A stretch of DNA of 64,000 nt from Streptomyces griseus (GTDB lineage Bacteria > Actinomycetota > Actinomycetes > Streptomycetales > Streptomycetaceae), in NCBI RefSeq assembly GCF_900460065.1, contig NZ_UAVD01000004.1, positions 166,347-230,346 on the forward strand, in the 5' to 3' direction. Under the pieces are notes generated by a model, which saw nothing but the letters and a program-made list of their open reading frames with translations, did not search any database and was not told the origin of the DNA. Below, piece by piece: positions 35,901 through 46,700 of this stretch. Position 1 is the first letter of the stretch. Every line of letters begins with the position of its first letter. Position numbers and translations under genes: made by a program.

Positions 35901-38900
35901 TCACGGGGGCTGATCTCGAAGAACCCCGCGTCGAACCCGGCCACGTCGTGCAGGAATCCGCCGCCTCGGGCGTAGACGGTCCTGGCCCGATCGGGGTCCT
36001 CGTCGTAGAGGGCGGACATGTCCCAGCCCCGGTCGTCGGGGAAGGGCGCGACGGCGTCGACGCCCCCGGCCACCACCTGCCACAGGTCCTCGGGGGAGGC
36101 GACGCGGCCGGGGAACCGGCAGCTCATCCCCACGATGGCGATCGGCTCGTCCTCCGCCGCCGGGCGCGGGGGCGTTTCGGACCTCGCGTCGTCGGCTTCG
36201 ACGAGGCCCGGTGTCAGCTCCCGGCGCAGCAGACGGGCCACCGCGGTCGGGTTGGGGTGGTCGAAGATCAGCGTGGCGGGGAGTCGCACGCCGGAGGCCG
36301 CCGACAGCCGGTTGCGCAGTTCGACGGCGGTCACGGAGTCCATGCCGAGCTCGCGGAAGGCCTTGGCCTCGCCGATGGCCTCCGGCCCGGCGTAGCCGAG
36401 CACGGCTGCGGCGGTGGCCCGTACCTCCGTCAGGACGATCCGGTCGTGCTCGGCCGCCGAGGAGACGGCCAGGGCCCGCGCCAGCTTGGAGGTGTGCGCG
36501 GCGTCCGGGTCCGGGGCGGCCTGGGCCTCGGCCTCCGCGTCCAGCACGCGACGTGCCTCCGGGAGGTCGCCGATGAGCGGCCGGGGCCCGGCGGCGGTGA
36601 AGGTGGGTACGAAGCGCTCCCAGTGCACGTGGGCCAGGACGACGGCCGCCTCGGGCAGGGCCAGCAGGCCTGGCAGTGCGGCCAGGGCCGCGCCGGAGTC
36701 GGTGGCGGGCACCCCCTGTCCGCGCAGCAGGTCGGCCAGTTCGGGTTCGGCCTCCCAGGGGCTGACGGCGACGGAGGTGACCGGGCGGCCTGCCGCGCGT
36801 TCGCGTTCGGCCAGGGCGTCGAGGTGTGCGCCGGCGGCGGCGAACGCGCCGTGCGCCCCGGCGCCCCAGACGCCCGCGACCGAGGAGAGCAGCACGAGCC
36901 GGGCGTCCGGGTGGTCGGTGCGCAGCACCTCGGCCAGTGTTTCGGCGCCGGTGCAGCGCTCCCGCATCACGCGAGCGGCGTGTGCGGGGTCGCTCTGCCG
37001 GACCGGGGCCAGCTCGATGGCGCCCGCGGCGTGCACCACGGCGGCCAACGGCACGTCTGCCGTGGCTTCCCGGAGGAGGAGGCGGAGGGCCTCGGGGTCG
37101 GTGATGTCGCCCGCCACGGTGACGGTCGGTGTACCGGCTTCCGTCAGCTCGGCGCACAGTTCCGCCGACGCGGCACCGACGAGCACCAGGCGGTCGGCGC
37201 CCCTGGAGGCTGCCCAGCGGGCCACGTGGCGGCCCGGCCCCTGGGTGCCGCCGGTGACCACCACCGTCCCGGCCGACGGCCACGTCGTCCGGGGGTCGCC
37301 CGGCTGGTCGGTCACGGTCAGCAGCCGGCGGCCGTAGGAGCCCTCGGGGCGGACGGCGATCTGGTCCTCGTCGCCGCCGCGTGCGAGGCGGGCGGCGGTC
37401 CGGGCCACCATGTCGTCGGCGGCGACGCCGACGGGCAGGTCGATGAGGCCGCCCCAGCGGTCCGGGTGCTCCAGTGCGAAGCAGCGGCTCCAGCCCCACA
37501 GCTCGGCCTGCGCGCAGTCCGCGACGGTGTCTGCGTCGCTCACGCCGACCGCGCCCGAGGTGAGCTGCCACAGACGCGGCTGCCCGGGCAGGGACGCCAC
37601 GGCCCGCAGGAGGCTCACGGCGGCCTCCCCCGCCAGCAGGGAGACCACGCCGGGCGCGTGCTCGTCCGACGGCGCGGCATCGCCCAGCAGGCGTGTCAGT
37701 AGGTCCGGTTCGACGGTTCCGGCGGTCCTGGGGGGCCCGTCGATCGCATCGGTCCCGGCAGGCACCGTGACCACACGTGCCGATCCTCCTTCGGCCGTCA
37801 GCGCCGCCGCGAGCGCGGCGGCCTCGTCCGCACGGTCGCCCTCCTCGTGGACGAGGAGCCAGTCGCTGGTCCGGGGCGCCCCGGCAGGCTCCGGTTCCGG
37901 CAGGATTCTCCAGCCGATCCGGTACCGGCCGACGGCGGTCTGCCGTGTGCTCGCCGGAGGAGTGAGCCAGTAGTGCTGTCGCTGGAAGGCGTACGTCGGC
38001 AACGCCACCGGCTCCACGACCGGCAGCAACCCCCGCCACCCCACCGGCAGACCAGCAGCCCAGGCCTCACCCAGACTGCCCAGCAGCTGCACCTGCTCCG
38101 CCTGACCCCGGCGCAGACTGTGCAACACCCGCCCCTCGGTGACCGTCTGCTCCATCGCCAGCGACAAGACCGGATGCGGACCGATCTCCACGAACACCTG
38201 CGGACCCTCACCGTCCAACCGCCGCACCACATCGGCGAACAGCACCGGCTCCCGCAGATTCCGATACCAGTAACCCGCCCCCAACTCCCCCACCGCAACC
38301 GGCCCACCGGTCACCGTCGACACGAACTCCGGCCCCGAACCCCCCAGATCGACCACACCACCCAACTCACCAAGCAACCGCCCCTCAACCACCTCCACCT
38401 GCGCATGATGAGACGCGTAATCCACCTCGATCCGACGCGCACGGACCCCCTGCCCCTCCAGCCGCACGCACAGCTCGGCGACCTCGTCGGGCGGACCACT
38501 GACCACGACCTGCCCCGGAGCGTTCACCGCCGCCACGGTCACCGACCCGGGCAGCACCTCCTCCGCCTCCGCCACATCCAACGCGACGGACGCCATCGCC
38601 CCCTGCCCCGCCAGTCGCAGCAACGCCCGCGAGCGCAGGGCCACGACCCGGGCGCCGTCCTCCACGCTCAGCCGACCCGCCACCACAGCAGCCGCGATCT
38701 CGCCCTGCGAGTGACCGACCACGGCATCCGGCTCCACACCCGCCGCCCGCCACACCTCCGCCAGGGACACCATCACCGCCCACAACACCGGCTGGACCAC
38801 ATCCACCCGGCCCAGCCACTTCTCGTCCGAACCGGTCAACACCTCACGCAACGACCAGTCCACGAACGGATCCAACGCCCGCTCGCACACAGCCAGCCGA

Positions 38901-40669
38901 TCAGCGAACACCGGCCACGAGACCAGGAGTTCACGCCCCATCCCCACCCACTGACCACCCTGACCCGGGAAGACGAAGACCGTGCGGGAGTCGGTGGCCG
39001 CCGCGAGCGGCTGCCCGTCGGCGGTCAGGGCGTCCAGCCCCTTGAGCAGTTCGTCCACGTCCGACCCCACGACCGTGGCCCGCTGTTCCAGGGCGGCCCG
39101 GCCGGCCAGTCCGGCCGCGACCCCCGTGAGCCACTCGCGGTCGACCGTGCGAGCGGCCCGCCGGTCCCGTACGAAGTCGGCGAGCCTGGCTGCCTGGCCG
39201 CGCAGACCCGCGTCCCCGCGTCCCGACAGCACCCACGCCACCGGACCCGAGTCCGCCACCGGCGCTGCGGTCTTCGGCTGAACAGCGGGCGGCTCCTCCA
39301 GGATCACGTGCGCGTTCGTTCCGCTCACCCCGAACGAGGACACCCCGGCACGGCGTGGATGCCCGTCGGCCCGCCACGGGACCGACTCGGTCAGCAGACG
39401 TACGTCCCCCGCCGACCAGTCCACGTGCGGCGACGGCTCGTCCACGTGCAACGTCACCGGCAACTCACCGTGCCGCATCGCCATCACCATCTTGATGACC
39501 CCGGCCACACCCGCCGCCGCCTGCGTATGCCCGATGTTCGACTTCACCGACCCCAACCACAACGGGCGGCCTTCCGGGCGCCCTTGGCCATAGGTGTCGA
39601 GGAGCGCCTGTGCCTCGATGGGGTCGCCGAGCGTGGTGCCGGTGCCGTGTGCCTCCACCACGTCCACCTGGGCGCCGGCGACCCGGGCGTTGCGCAGCGC
39701 CTGCCGGATGACGCGCTGCTGCGAGGGGCCGTTCGGAGCCGTGAGGCCGTTGGACGCGCCGTCCTGGTTCACCGAGGAGCCCCGCAGCACCCCGAGCACC
39801 CGGTGACCGTTCGCGAGGGCGTCGGACAACCGCTCCAGGAGGAGCAGTCCGACGCCCTCGCCCCAGCCGGTGCCGTCCGCCGCGGCGGCGAACGGCTTGC
39901 ACAGCCCGTCCGGCGACAGACCGCGCTGCCTGCTGAACTCCACGAACGTGCCCGGGCTGGACATGACCGTGGCACCGCCGGCCACCGCGAGCTCGCTCTC
40001 GCCGGACCTCAGGGCCTGCGCGGCCAGATGCATGGCGACGAGCGACGACGAGCACGCCGTGTCGATCGTGACGGCCGGGCCCTCCAGGCCGAGTGCGTAC
40101 GCGATCCGCCCGGAGGCGACAGCCGCCGCGCTGCCCGTCAGCAGGTACCCCTCCACCCCCGGGGGCGCCTCGGCCAGGGTGATCCCGTAGCCGGAGGTGG
40201 AGGTGCCGACGTACGTGCCGACCGGTCGGCCCGCCACCGAGGTCGGGTCGATGCCCGCGGCTTCGAACACCTCCCAGGCCAGTTCGAGCAGCAGCCGCTG
40301 CTGCGGGTCCATCGCCAGCGCCTCACGCGGGCTGATCCCGAAGAACTCCGCGTCGAAGCCGCCCGCGTCGGCGAGGAACCCGCCCGCGCGGGCGTACGAG
40401 GTGCCGGTCCGCTCGGGGTCCGGGTCGTAGAGTCCGTCCACGTCCCAGCCACGGTCGCGGGGGAACGGGCTGATCGCGTCCCGTTCCCCCGCGACCAGCT
40501 CCCACAGCCCTTCGGGGGACTCGACGCCGCCGGGGAACCGGCAGCTCATCCCGATGATGGCGATCGGCTGGGCGTCGGCGGACCGGGCCTCCTCCAGCCG
40601 CCTACGGGTCTGCCGCAGGTCGGCCGTGACCTTGTTCAGGTAGTCCCGCAGCTTCTGGTTGTCTGACAT
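29930..40669 (-). CDS. Type I modular PKS, last two modules with thioesterase
   Basis: The product is 3579 residues: N-terminal docking coiled coil (1-32), then KS (about 33-456, TACSSSL near 205), AT (567-895; RVDVVQ, GHSQG, YASH = methylmalonyl), KR (915-1365) and ACP (about 1450, ELGMDSVTAVEL). Module 2: KS (1507-1930), AT (2040-2386; RVDVVQ, GHSQG, YASH = methylmalonyl), DH (2410-2720; HQVSGVTLLPG and LLDAGVQAV, active residues present), KR (2920-3150; VLDD and NYAAAN, B1 type), ACP (about 3240) and TE (3345-3579; GHSAGG, then LIDTYLPG and GDHFSL). The first KR is dead: Tyr is Phe1276, Asn is Gly1280, catalytic Lys is Arg1238 and the NADPH loop is GGTQGPG. Predicted output: ketone from module 1, 2-methyl-2-ene from module 2, then TE release. 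GAGGAG lies 10 bases before the ATG; the previous PKS gene ends 56 bases upstream. Confidence 0.93.
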   Translation of the reverse strand: MSDNQKLRDYLNKVTADLRQTRRRLEEARSADAQPIAIIGMSCRFPGGVESPEGLWELVAGERDAISPFPRDRGWDVDGLYDPDPERTGTSYARAGGFLADAGGFDAEFFGISPREALAMDPQQRLLLELAWEVFEAAGIDPTSVAGRPVGTYVGTSTSGYGITLAEAPPGVEGYLLTGSAAAVASGRIAYALGLEGPAVTIDTACSSSLVAMHLAAQALRSGESELAVAGGATVMSSPGTFVEFSRQRGLSPDGLCKPFAAAADGTGWGEGVGLLLLERLSDALANGHRVLGVLRGSSVNQDGASNGLTAPNGPSQQRVIRQALRNARVAGAQVDVVEAHGTGTTLGDPIEAQALLDTYGQGRPEGRPLWLGSVKSNIGHTQAAAGVAGVIKMVMAMRHGELPVTLHVDEPSPHVDWSAGDVRLLTESVPWRADGHPRRAGVSSFGVSGTNAHVILEEPPAVQPKTAAPVADSGPVAWVLSGRGDAGLRGQAARLADFVRDRRAARTVDREWLTGVAAGLAGRAALEQRATVVGSDVDELLKGLDALTADGQPLAAATDSRTVFVFPGQGGQWVGMGRELLVSWPVFADRLAVCERALDPFVDWSLREVLTGSDEKWLGRVDVVQPVLWAVMVSLAEVWRAAGVEPDAVVGHSQGEIAAAVVAGRLSVEDGARVVALRSRALLRLAGQGAMASVALDVAEAEEVLPGSVTVAAVNAPGQVVVSGPPDEVAELCVRLEGQGVRARRIEVDYASHHAQVEVVEGRLLGELGGVVDLGGSGPEFVSTVTGGPVAVGELGAGYWYRNLREPVLFADVVRRLDGEGPQVFVEIGPHPVLSLAMEQTVTEGRVLHSLRRGQAEQVQLLGSLGEAWAAGLPVGWRGLLPVVEPVALPTYAFQRQHYWLTPPASTRQTAVGRYRIGWRILPEPEPAGAPRTSDWLLVHEEGDRADEAAALAAALTAEGGSARVVTVPAGTDAIDGPPRTAGTVEPDLLTRLLGDAAPSDEHAPGVVSLLAGEAAVSLLRAVASLPGQPRLWQLTSGAVGVSDADTVADCAQAELWGWSRCFALEHPDRWGGLIDLPVGVAADDMVARTAARLARGGDEDQIAVRPEGSYGRRLLTVTDQPGDPRTTWPSAGTVVVTGGTQGPGRHVARWAASRGADRLVLVGAASAELCAELTEAGTPTVTVAGDITDPEALRLLLREATADVPLAAVVHAAGAIELAPVRQSDPAHAARVMRERCTGAETLAEVLRTDHPDARLVLLSSVAGVWGAGAHGAFAAAGAHLDALAERERAAGRPVTSVAVSPWEAEPELADLLRGQGVPATDSGAALAALPGLLALPEAAVVLAHVHWERFVPTFTAAGPRPLIGDLPEARRVLDAEAEAQAAPDPDAAHTSKLARALAVSSAAEHDRIVLTEVRATAAAVLGYAGPEAIGEAKAFRELGMDSVTAVELRNRLSAASGVRLPATLIFDHPNPTAVARLLRRELTPGLVEADDARSETPPRPAAEDEPIAIVGMSCRFPGRVASPEDLWQVVAGGVDAVAPFPDDRGWDMSALYDEDPDRARTVYARGGGFLHDVAGFDAGFFEISPREATAMDPQQRLLLETSWEAFEQAGLLPEDLRGSDTGVFVGTNGQDYASLLMSGDDGLEGYLGTGNAASVASGRVAYTFGLEGPAVSVDTACSSSLVAMHWGAQALRQGECSMALTGGVTVMTTPGSLLTFARQRGLAADGRSKAFSAHADGMGMAEGVGVLLLERLSDARRNGHRVLAVIRGSAINQDGASNGLTAPNGPAQQRVIRQALRNAGLEAADVDAVEAHGTGTTLGDPIEAQALQAAYGQDRPAGLPLWLGSLKSNIGHTQAAAGVAGVIKMVMALDRETLPRTLHADEPSPHVDWSGGALRLLTDPLPWQRSERPRRAGVSSFGMSGTNAHVILEEAPAAGSQDTAEPGAGNQEAPVVPPWLLSAKSEAGLREQADRLRRRLRAAPGTDPVDVGHALATTRSSFAHRAAVRGAGPDELLAGLAAVAAGEQSPYVLRGRADAGERPVFVFPGQGSQWDGMAARLLDTSRVFRDSVEACAEALAPHLDWSLPDVLRGSAGAPPLDRVDVVQPALFAMMVSLAELWQAHGVRPAVVVGHSQGEIAAAYVAGALDLDDAARVVALRSRMLAGLQDSGGMTSVAAPVSWVAERLPRWGGEVEIAAVNGPRSVVVSGPVRGLELMEKECAAEEIRVRRVPVRYASHSRYVEELRTPLLAALDGLSPRAATVPFLSTVTGGSVDTATLGADYWYRNLRHTVRLDEAVGDLLGRGHRAFAEMSPHPVLTAGLLDTAEQAGTDAFAVGTLRRDEGGLDRFLTSLGEAHVRGVRVDWRPAFTGHRPCPVELPTYAFQRERYWVHAAPPGTGDVAAAGVEPADHPLLGAEIALADTDELVLTGTVRTPALPWLTDHQVSGVTLLPGTAFVDLALRAGERCGCPVVEELTLQAPLVLPEGGEPRLQVRVGPADDAGRREFRVHSRTENGAGSAIALAGGADDAGWTCHATGSLLADADADADAGTDAADAAASAVSPGVEAEPAAWPPAGATAVDITDGYDRLAELGYGYGPAFRGVRAVWRLGDEVFAEVRLPERLTQETGRFGLHPALLDAGVQAVGLAATGAGGEEPDGGGDATAVRLPFAWTGLNLHRAGANALRVRLAPTANGGVSVRATDETGAPVLSARALEFRPVSTRGLRLSGGSLFRLDWRETPALRAPATPEAGGWAVVGPDADELRTLLDAGGADATAYADLPALLDATASGAPAPGTVLLAPEPAWSGSTGFVDEVHTRTASRLALLQDWLGEPRWADTRLVVTTRGADALDPVAAAAGGLVRSAQAEHPGRFTLLDLDGDVRPRAVVDAVASGAPHLVVRAGTVLEPSLVRLPAPTGAPAPLTGTVLVTGGTGALGAQVARHLAAEHGVKHLLLISRSGATAPGAPELRADLAALGCEATIAACDSADRDALRTVLDALPADRPLSAVIHAAGVLDDAVLTSMTPGQLERVLRSKADGAIHLHELTRERPPAAFVLFSSAAAVLGSPGQGNYAAANALLDGLARHRHAAGLPALSIAWGLWEQRTGMTGHLSAADLRRMTRAGLAPLDTEGGLALLDAALAAGEATVIGARVDLATLRARDAGAAIPPLLSGLVGASARTAPNGSAEREPGTTVRRELQGRTPRERRQVLLRLVRSAAAAVLGHTDAGQIPSDGAFTELGFDSLTAVELRNRVQSSTELRLPATLVFDHATPLALAAYLDGELADGPGPAPAEAPRAPVEHAAPDTVEALYREACRQGKGHVAMDLIAAASRLREQFSDPAALAAPPRPVRLASGADGPVLICLSTITALSSVYQYARFGTALNGRREAWFVPVPGFTAEDPVPADVDAVVELHADLALRCAEGRPFALVGHSAGGWLAHAVTSRLEDRGVPPVGTVLIDTYLPGSSAFTQVQDALTDLMFDHESTVGRLDSVRLTAMGAYLRLFDDWSPEPVHTPTLFVRAGEPVTDTVRGDGWRLSWPLPNTTREVPGDHFSLMQSGAATTAEAVDAWLRELPGPKAG
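33025..33048. repeat. 6-bp tandem repeat inside the DH domain coding region
   Basis: CGGCAT is repeated four times without error, with a fifth degenerate copy (CGGCAA). On the coding strand it gives an Ala-Asp run (ADADADAD) in a surface loop between the two halves of the DH domain of the last module. Confidence 0.85.
38421..38968. repeat. Methylmalonyl-AT DNA block, copy 1
   Basis: This block in the penultimate module is closely similar to 54411-54960 and 58980-59527 (copies 2 and 3), with long exact stretches such as the part coding for [20 protein letters not shown] and for [20 protein letters not shown]. The three modules thus share an AT segment of about 550 bp. Confidence 0.75.
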
Positions 40670-40725
40670 CCGGACCTAACTCCTCATGTGCGGGCGGCGG
40701 CTGGCAAGCAGGCGAAAAGCGCAGG

Positions 40726-43700
40726 TCACTGCCTGCCGAGTTCCTCGTCGATCAGGGCGAACATCTCGTCGTCGGTGGCGGCTGCCAGATCCTCGTCGCC
40801 GTCCTCGGTGACCGGCTGCCCTCCCCCAGCCCTGTCCCGCCAGGTCCAGAGGATCTCCTCAAGGCGGGCAGTGATCTCGTCGCGCAGGTCACCGGAGTCC
40901 GGTGCCTGCGTCAGAGCGGCCTCCAGGCGGGCGAGGTCGGCGATGATCGGGGGTTCCCCCGTACCGTCGTCAGGGCGGAGGGCATCCCACAGGTGGTCGG
41001 CGAGGGCGCCGGGTGTGGGGAAGTCGAACACCACGGTCGCGCGCAGGGTCACCCCGGTCACGGCGCCGAGCCGGTTGCGTACCTCGACGCCCGTGAGCGA
41101 GTCGAACCCCAGTTCCTTGAAGGGTTTGTGGGCGCCGATGGCGTCCGCGGACTCGTGCCCGAGGGCTGCCGCCGACTGTTCCCGCACCAGGGTCAGCAGC
41201 GTGCGCCGCTGCTCCTCCGCCGACAACCCGCGGAGCCTCTCGGCGATCGGTACGGACGGTTCGCCGGCCCCGCTGCCACGCGTGGCGTCTCGGGCCGGGA
41301 GCGAGGGCCCCTCGAGGTGCGCGAGGAGCGGGTGCGTGTGCCGGTGTCCGGGTGCGAGCAGCACCGGGACGGCGTGCGCCCGTCCGCCGCGGTCCCGCGC
41401 CCCGTCCATCAGGCGCAGCCCGTGCTCATCGCCGAGCGGCAGCATCCCGGACCGGGCCACCCGGGCCAGATCGGCGTCGGCGAGGTGTCCGCTGATGGCG
41501 CTGCGCCGGGCCCACAGACCCCAGGAGAGGGACTGTGCCGCGAGACCGCGTGCCCTGCGGTGCTCGGCCAGGGCGTCGAGGAAGGTGTTGGCCGCGGCGT
41601 AGTTGGCCTGGCCCGGGGAGCCGAGCACTCCGGACGCGGACGAGAACAGGGTGAACATCGCCAGGTCCGCGTCCCGGGTCAGCTCGTGCAGATGCCAGGC
41701 AGCATCGGCCTTGGCTGCCATGACCCGTTCGACCCGGTCGGGCGTCAGCGAGCCGAGGACCCCGTCGTCGACGATGCCCGCCGCGTGCACGACTCCGGTG
41801 AGCGGGTGGTCCGTACCGACCTGTGCGAGAACGTCCACGGCCTCGTCACGGTGCGCCAGATCGGCCGCCACGACGCGGACGTCGGCGCCGTACTCCCGCA
41901 ACCGCTCCACGAGTTCCTCGGCACCGGGCGCCTGTGGCCCGCGCCTGCCGGCGAGCAGGAGGTGCCGCACACCGTGTGCGGTGATCAGGTGCTCGGCGAC
42001 CAGCGCGCCCAGCGTTCCGGTGCCGCCGGTGATCAGGACGGTTCCGTCGAGGTCGAGCGGCGCGGGTACGTTGAGAACGACCTTGCCGGTGTGCCGGGCC
42101 AGCCGCACGTGCCCGAACGCGGCCGGGGCCCTTCGTACGTCCCACGAGGTCAGCGGGAGGAGCCGCAGGTCCCCGTCCCGGAACAGGGTGAGCAGCTCGC
42201 TCAGCATGTCCCCGATCCGGGTGGGTTCCGGTTCGGTGAGGTCGAAGGTGCGGTACCGGACTCCGGACGGCAGCGACGCCGCCTCCCGCACATCCGTCTT
42301 GCCCATCTCGATGAACCGGCCGCCCCGCGGCAGCAGTTCGAGCGAAGCGTCCACGAACTCACCCGCAAGCGAGTTCAGCACCACATCAACCCCCGCACCA
42401 CCCGTCACCTCAAGGAACGCGGCACGGAAACCCAGATCACGGGAAGACGCGACATGGTCCTCCGCCACCCCCAACTCCCGCAGCGCCCCCCACTTCGACG
42501 GATGCGCCGTCGCGAAGACCTCCGCCCCCAGATGCCGCGCGAGCTGAACGGCCGCCATCCCGACACCACCAGCCCCCGCATGCACCAACACCCGCTCCCC
42601 CGCACACAGACCCGCCAGATCACCCAGCGCATAACGGGCGGTCAGGAAGACGATGGGAACGGAAGCAGCCTCCTGGAACGTCCAGTCCTCGGGCATGCGG
42701 ACGACCATGCGGGCGTCCGCCGCCGACGTGTCGGCGAACGAGTCCGGCAGCAGTCCCATCACCCGGTCCCCGACCGCCGTCCCCGTCACTCCCGGGCCCA
42801 CTTCGGTGACCACGCCCGCACCCTCGCCGCCGATCGATGCGGCCCCCGGGTACATGCCGAGCGAGATGAGCACGTCACGGAAGTTGAGGCCGGCCGCGCG
42901 CACCGCCACCCGGACCAGGCCTTCGCCGAGCGGTTCGTCGGCGTTCGAAGGCTGGGGCACCAGGGCGAGTTCGGCCGACGTGCCGCCCGACCCCGGCGTG
43001 AGGAGCCAGTGGCCCTGGGGCGGGGCGGTCAAGTCCCCGCCGTCACCGGCCGCTTCCAGGCGCGGTGTCGACAGCGTCCCGCTCCGCCGGACGAGTTGGG
43101 GCAGCGGGGCGGCGGAGAGGGCGGACAGCACGGCGGGCCACTCGTCGTCGCCCACCTCGGTGTCGACGTCCAGCAGGACCAGCCGGTCCGGGTGTTCCGA
43201 CTGTGCCGAGCGCACCAGCCCCCACACGCCCGCGGCGGACACGTCGACGCCACGGTCGCTCTCGTCGGCCGCGACCGCGCCCCGGGTCAGGACGACCAGC
43301 CTCCGCCCGGCCATCTCGGGTGCGGCGAGGAAGGCCTGCACCTGGCCGAGCACCCATACGGTCAGGACACGCGCACGCTCCGGGACGGTCCCCTCGTCGG
43401 GGGCGCGGCAGGGCAGCACCACCCAGTGCGGCTCGGCCGCTCCGGCGCGCACCGCGGCGGAGGCCGCCACGATGTCCGGGACGGCGTGCACATGACCGCC
43501 GTACTGCCGCACGTCGGCCGGGTTTCGTACCGGCTCTGCTCCAGGCGCCTCCACCGGGACCTCTCCTGGAGCCTCTTCCGGGGCCTCTCCCGGGGCCTCT
43601 TCCTGAGCGCGCTCCGGGAGCGGTATCCATCGCAGGTGCAGTACGTCCCCGTCGGCTGCCCCGGGTGCGGCGAGGTCGGCGTGGCTGACCGGCCGGAACA

Positions 43701-46700
43701 CCAGCGAGTCGATGGATGCCACGAGGTGACCGGCAGTGTCGACGGCCTCCAGTGAGACCCCGTCGGGCTCCTGGCGGCGCAGCCGTACGCGCAGCGTCGA
43801 GGCGCCCGGCCGGTGCACGCGTACACCGGTGAACGCGAAGGGCAGACCGGCTTCGCCGGGCCCCGTGCCGGAGTCGGCGGCGAGGGCGTGCAGCGCGGCG
43901 TCGAGCAGGGCCGGATGCAGGACGAAGCCGGCCGGGTCGTCGGGCAGGACGACCTCCGCGTAGATGTCCTCGCCGTCCTGCCAGACCTGCTTCAGCCCCC
44001 GGAAGACGGGACCGTAGTCGAATCCCGCCTCCGACAGTCCGGCGTAGACGTCCTCGCCCGACATCTCGGCAGCGGCTCGGGGCCAATCCCAGGAAGCACC
44101 GGGGGCGTCGGACGTCTCGGTCGCCTCCGTTGCATCCGTCGCCTGGGGCGCCTCGGTGAGGATACCGGCGCCGTGCCGGGTCCAGTCACCGGTGTCGTTG
44201 TCAGGGCGGGAGTAGATCGCGACGGTCCGCCGCCCGTGTTCGTCGGGGACGTCGACGACGACCTGGACCGCTACGCCCGGTCCGTCCGCGGCCAGTACCA
44301 GCGGTGCCTGGAGGGTCAGTTCCCCCACCTGGGGGCTGCCGACCCGCCGACCGGCGTGCGCCATGAAGTCGACGAAGGCGGTCCCTGGAAGCAGGACCGT
44401 TCCGGATACGGCATGGTCGGCGAGCCAGGGTTGCGTGGACACCGACAGCCGACCAGTGAACACCGCAGCGCCGTCGGCGACCGTCACCTGTGCGCCGAGC
44501 AGACGATGGTCGGCGCCGGACAGACCCACGCCCGACAGCGAGCCGGTGGAAGCTCCGACGGAACCGCCCGGCCAGTAGCGACGCCGTTGGAAGGCGTAGG
44601 TCGGTAGGTCCACGGAATCCGTCCCTCGGGGCAACCAGGAATCCCATGCCACGTCGACCCCGTGGACGTGGAGCCGGGAGAGTCCCGTCAGCAGGCTCGT
44701 CGCCTGGTCACGGTCGCGCCGCAGGAAACTCGCGACGACCTCACCCTCACGCACATCCAGCGCAGCGGACAGCGCCGGCTGCGGACCGACCTCCGCCCAC
44801 ACCCGCACCCCCAACCCCCGCGCCACACCAACCGCATCAGCGAAACGGACCGGACGCCGGGCATGCTCCACCCAGTACGCAGCAGACCCGAAACCAGCAC
44901 CAGCGACCTCACCCGTCACCGTCGAGACAACAGGTATCCGAGGCGCTTCAAAGGCCAAGCCGGCTATCTCCCGGGAGAACTCCTCCAGCACCGGATCCAT
45001 CAACGGCGTGTGGAACGCGTGACTCACCGGCAGCCAGCGGGTCCGCACACCCTCAGCGACCAGACCGTCCACCACACCACGGACAGCACCCTCCTCACCC
45101 GCCAGGACCACCGACCCCGGCGCGTTCACCGCGGCAACCCACACCCCCGCAACCCCCACAACCCGTTCCCGGACCACCTCCTCCGGGGCAGCAACCGACA
45201 CCATCACCCCACCCGCCGGAACCTCCTCCATCAGCCGACCACGCACACACACCAACCGCACCGCGTCAGCCAGACTCAGCACACCCGAAGCCACCGCCGC
45301 ACTGACCTCACCGACCGAATGCCCCACCAGAACATCCGCCCGAACACCACACTCCACCAGAACCCGCCACAACCCCACCTCCAACGCGACCAACCCCACC
45401 TGCGCGAACACCGTCCGGTCGATCAGCCCACCCCGGCCACCCTCACCGAACAACACCGGACGCAACGGCTCCGGCAACAACCCGTCCGCCACCGCACACA
45501 CCTCGTCCACCACACCGGCGAACACCCCGAACCGCCCATACAACTCCACACCCATACCGGCAAACTGCGAACCCTGCCCCGTGAACAACACCGCCGACTT
45601 CCCACCCACCGGCGACCCACACACCACACCGTCAACCGACCCACCCTCAGCCAGCACATCCAGCCGAGCAACAAGATCAGCGACACCCTCACCCACCACC
45701 ACAGCACGGTTCTCCAACACCGCACGGCCCACCAACACCGCAGCCACACCCGCGACATCAACGTCCTGATCACGACCCCGTACGAACTCCGCAAGCCGCG
45801 CCGCCTGCCCCCGCAGGCCCGCATCCCCACGCCCGGACACCAACCACGGCACCGGGCCGGAGTGGTCGGCCGGGGGCTCGGGGAGAGGTGCGACCGCGGG
45901 CGCCTCCTCCAGGATCACGTGCGCGTTCGTTCCGCTGACCCCGAACGAGGACACCCCAGCCCTGCGCGGGCGGCCCTCTGCCCGCCACGGGACCGACTCG
46001 GTCAGCAGACGCACCTCACCCGCCGACCAGTCCACGTGCGGCGACGGCTCATCCACATGCAACGTCTCCGGAAGCAGCCCGTGCCGCATCGCCATCACCA
46101 TCTTGATGACCCCGGCCACACCCGCCGCCGCCTGCGTATGCCCGATGTTCGACTTCACCGACCCCAACCACAACGGACGCCCCTCCACCCGGTCCTGGCC
46201 GTACGTCGCCAGCAACGCCTGCGCCTCGATCGGATCACCCAGGCTCGTACCCGTACCGTGCGCCTCGACGACATCCACGTCACCAGGTCCCAGGCCGGCG
46301 TTGGAGAGGGCCTGCCGGATCACGCGCTGCTGCGAGGGGCCGTTGGGCGCCGTCAGACCGTTCGACGCACCGTCCTGATTCACCGCGGATCCACGCAGCA
46401 CCCCGAGCACCCGGTGACCGTTCGCCACCGCTGCGGAAAGCCGCTCCAGCAGCAGGACACCCGCGCCCTCGCCCCAGCCCGTACCGTCGGCCCCCGCAGC
46501 GAACGGCTTGCACCGTCCGTCGGGCGCCAGGCCCCGTTGGCGGCTGAACTCCACGAACGCACCCGGCGTCGACATCACGGTCACACCACCGGCGACCGCC
46601 AGCGAGCATTCGCCGGAACGCAGCGACTGCACCGCCATGTGCAGCGCCACCAGCGACGACGAACACGCCGTGTCCACCGTCACCGCCGGACCCTCCAGCC

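Noticed and set aside
32642..37702. Very long open frame on the plus strand opposite the last PKS gene
   Set aside because: It is the mirror of a GC-rich coding frame; its translation is Arg/Gly/Val/Asp-rich without domains, and the minus strand has clear PKS domains over the whole length. The same holds for plus-strand frames at 37847-40666, 44662-47466, 47470-50934 and 52208-55477.
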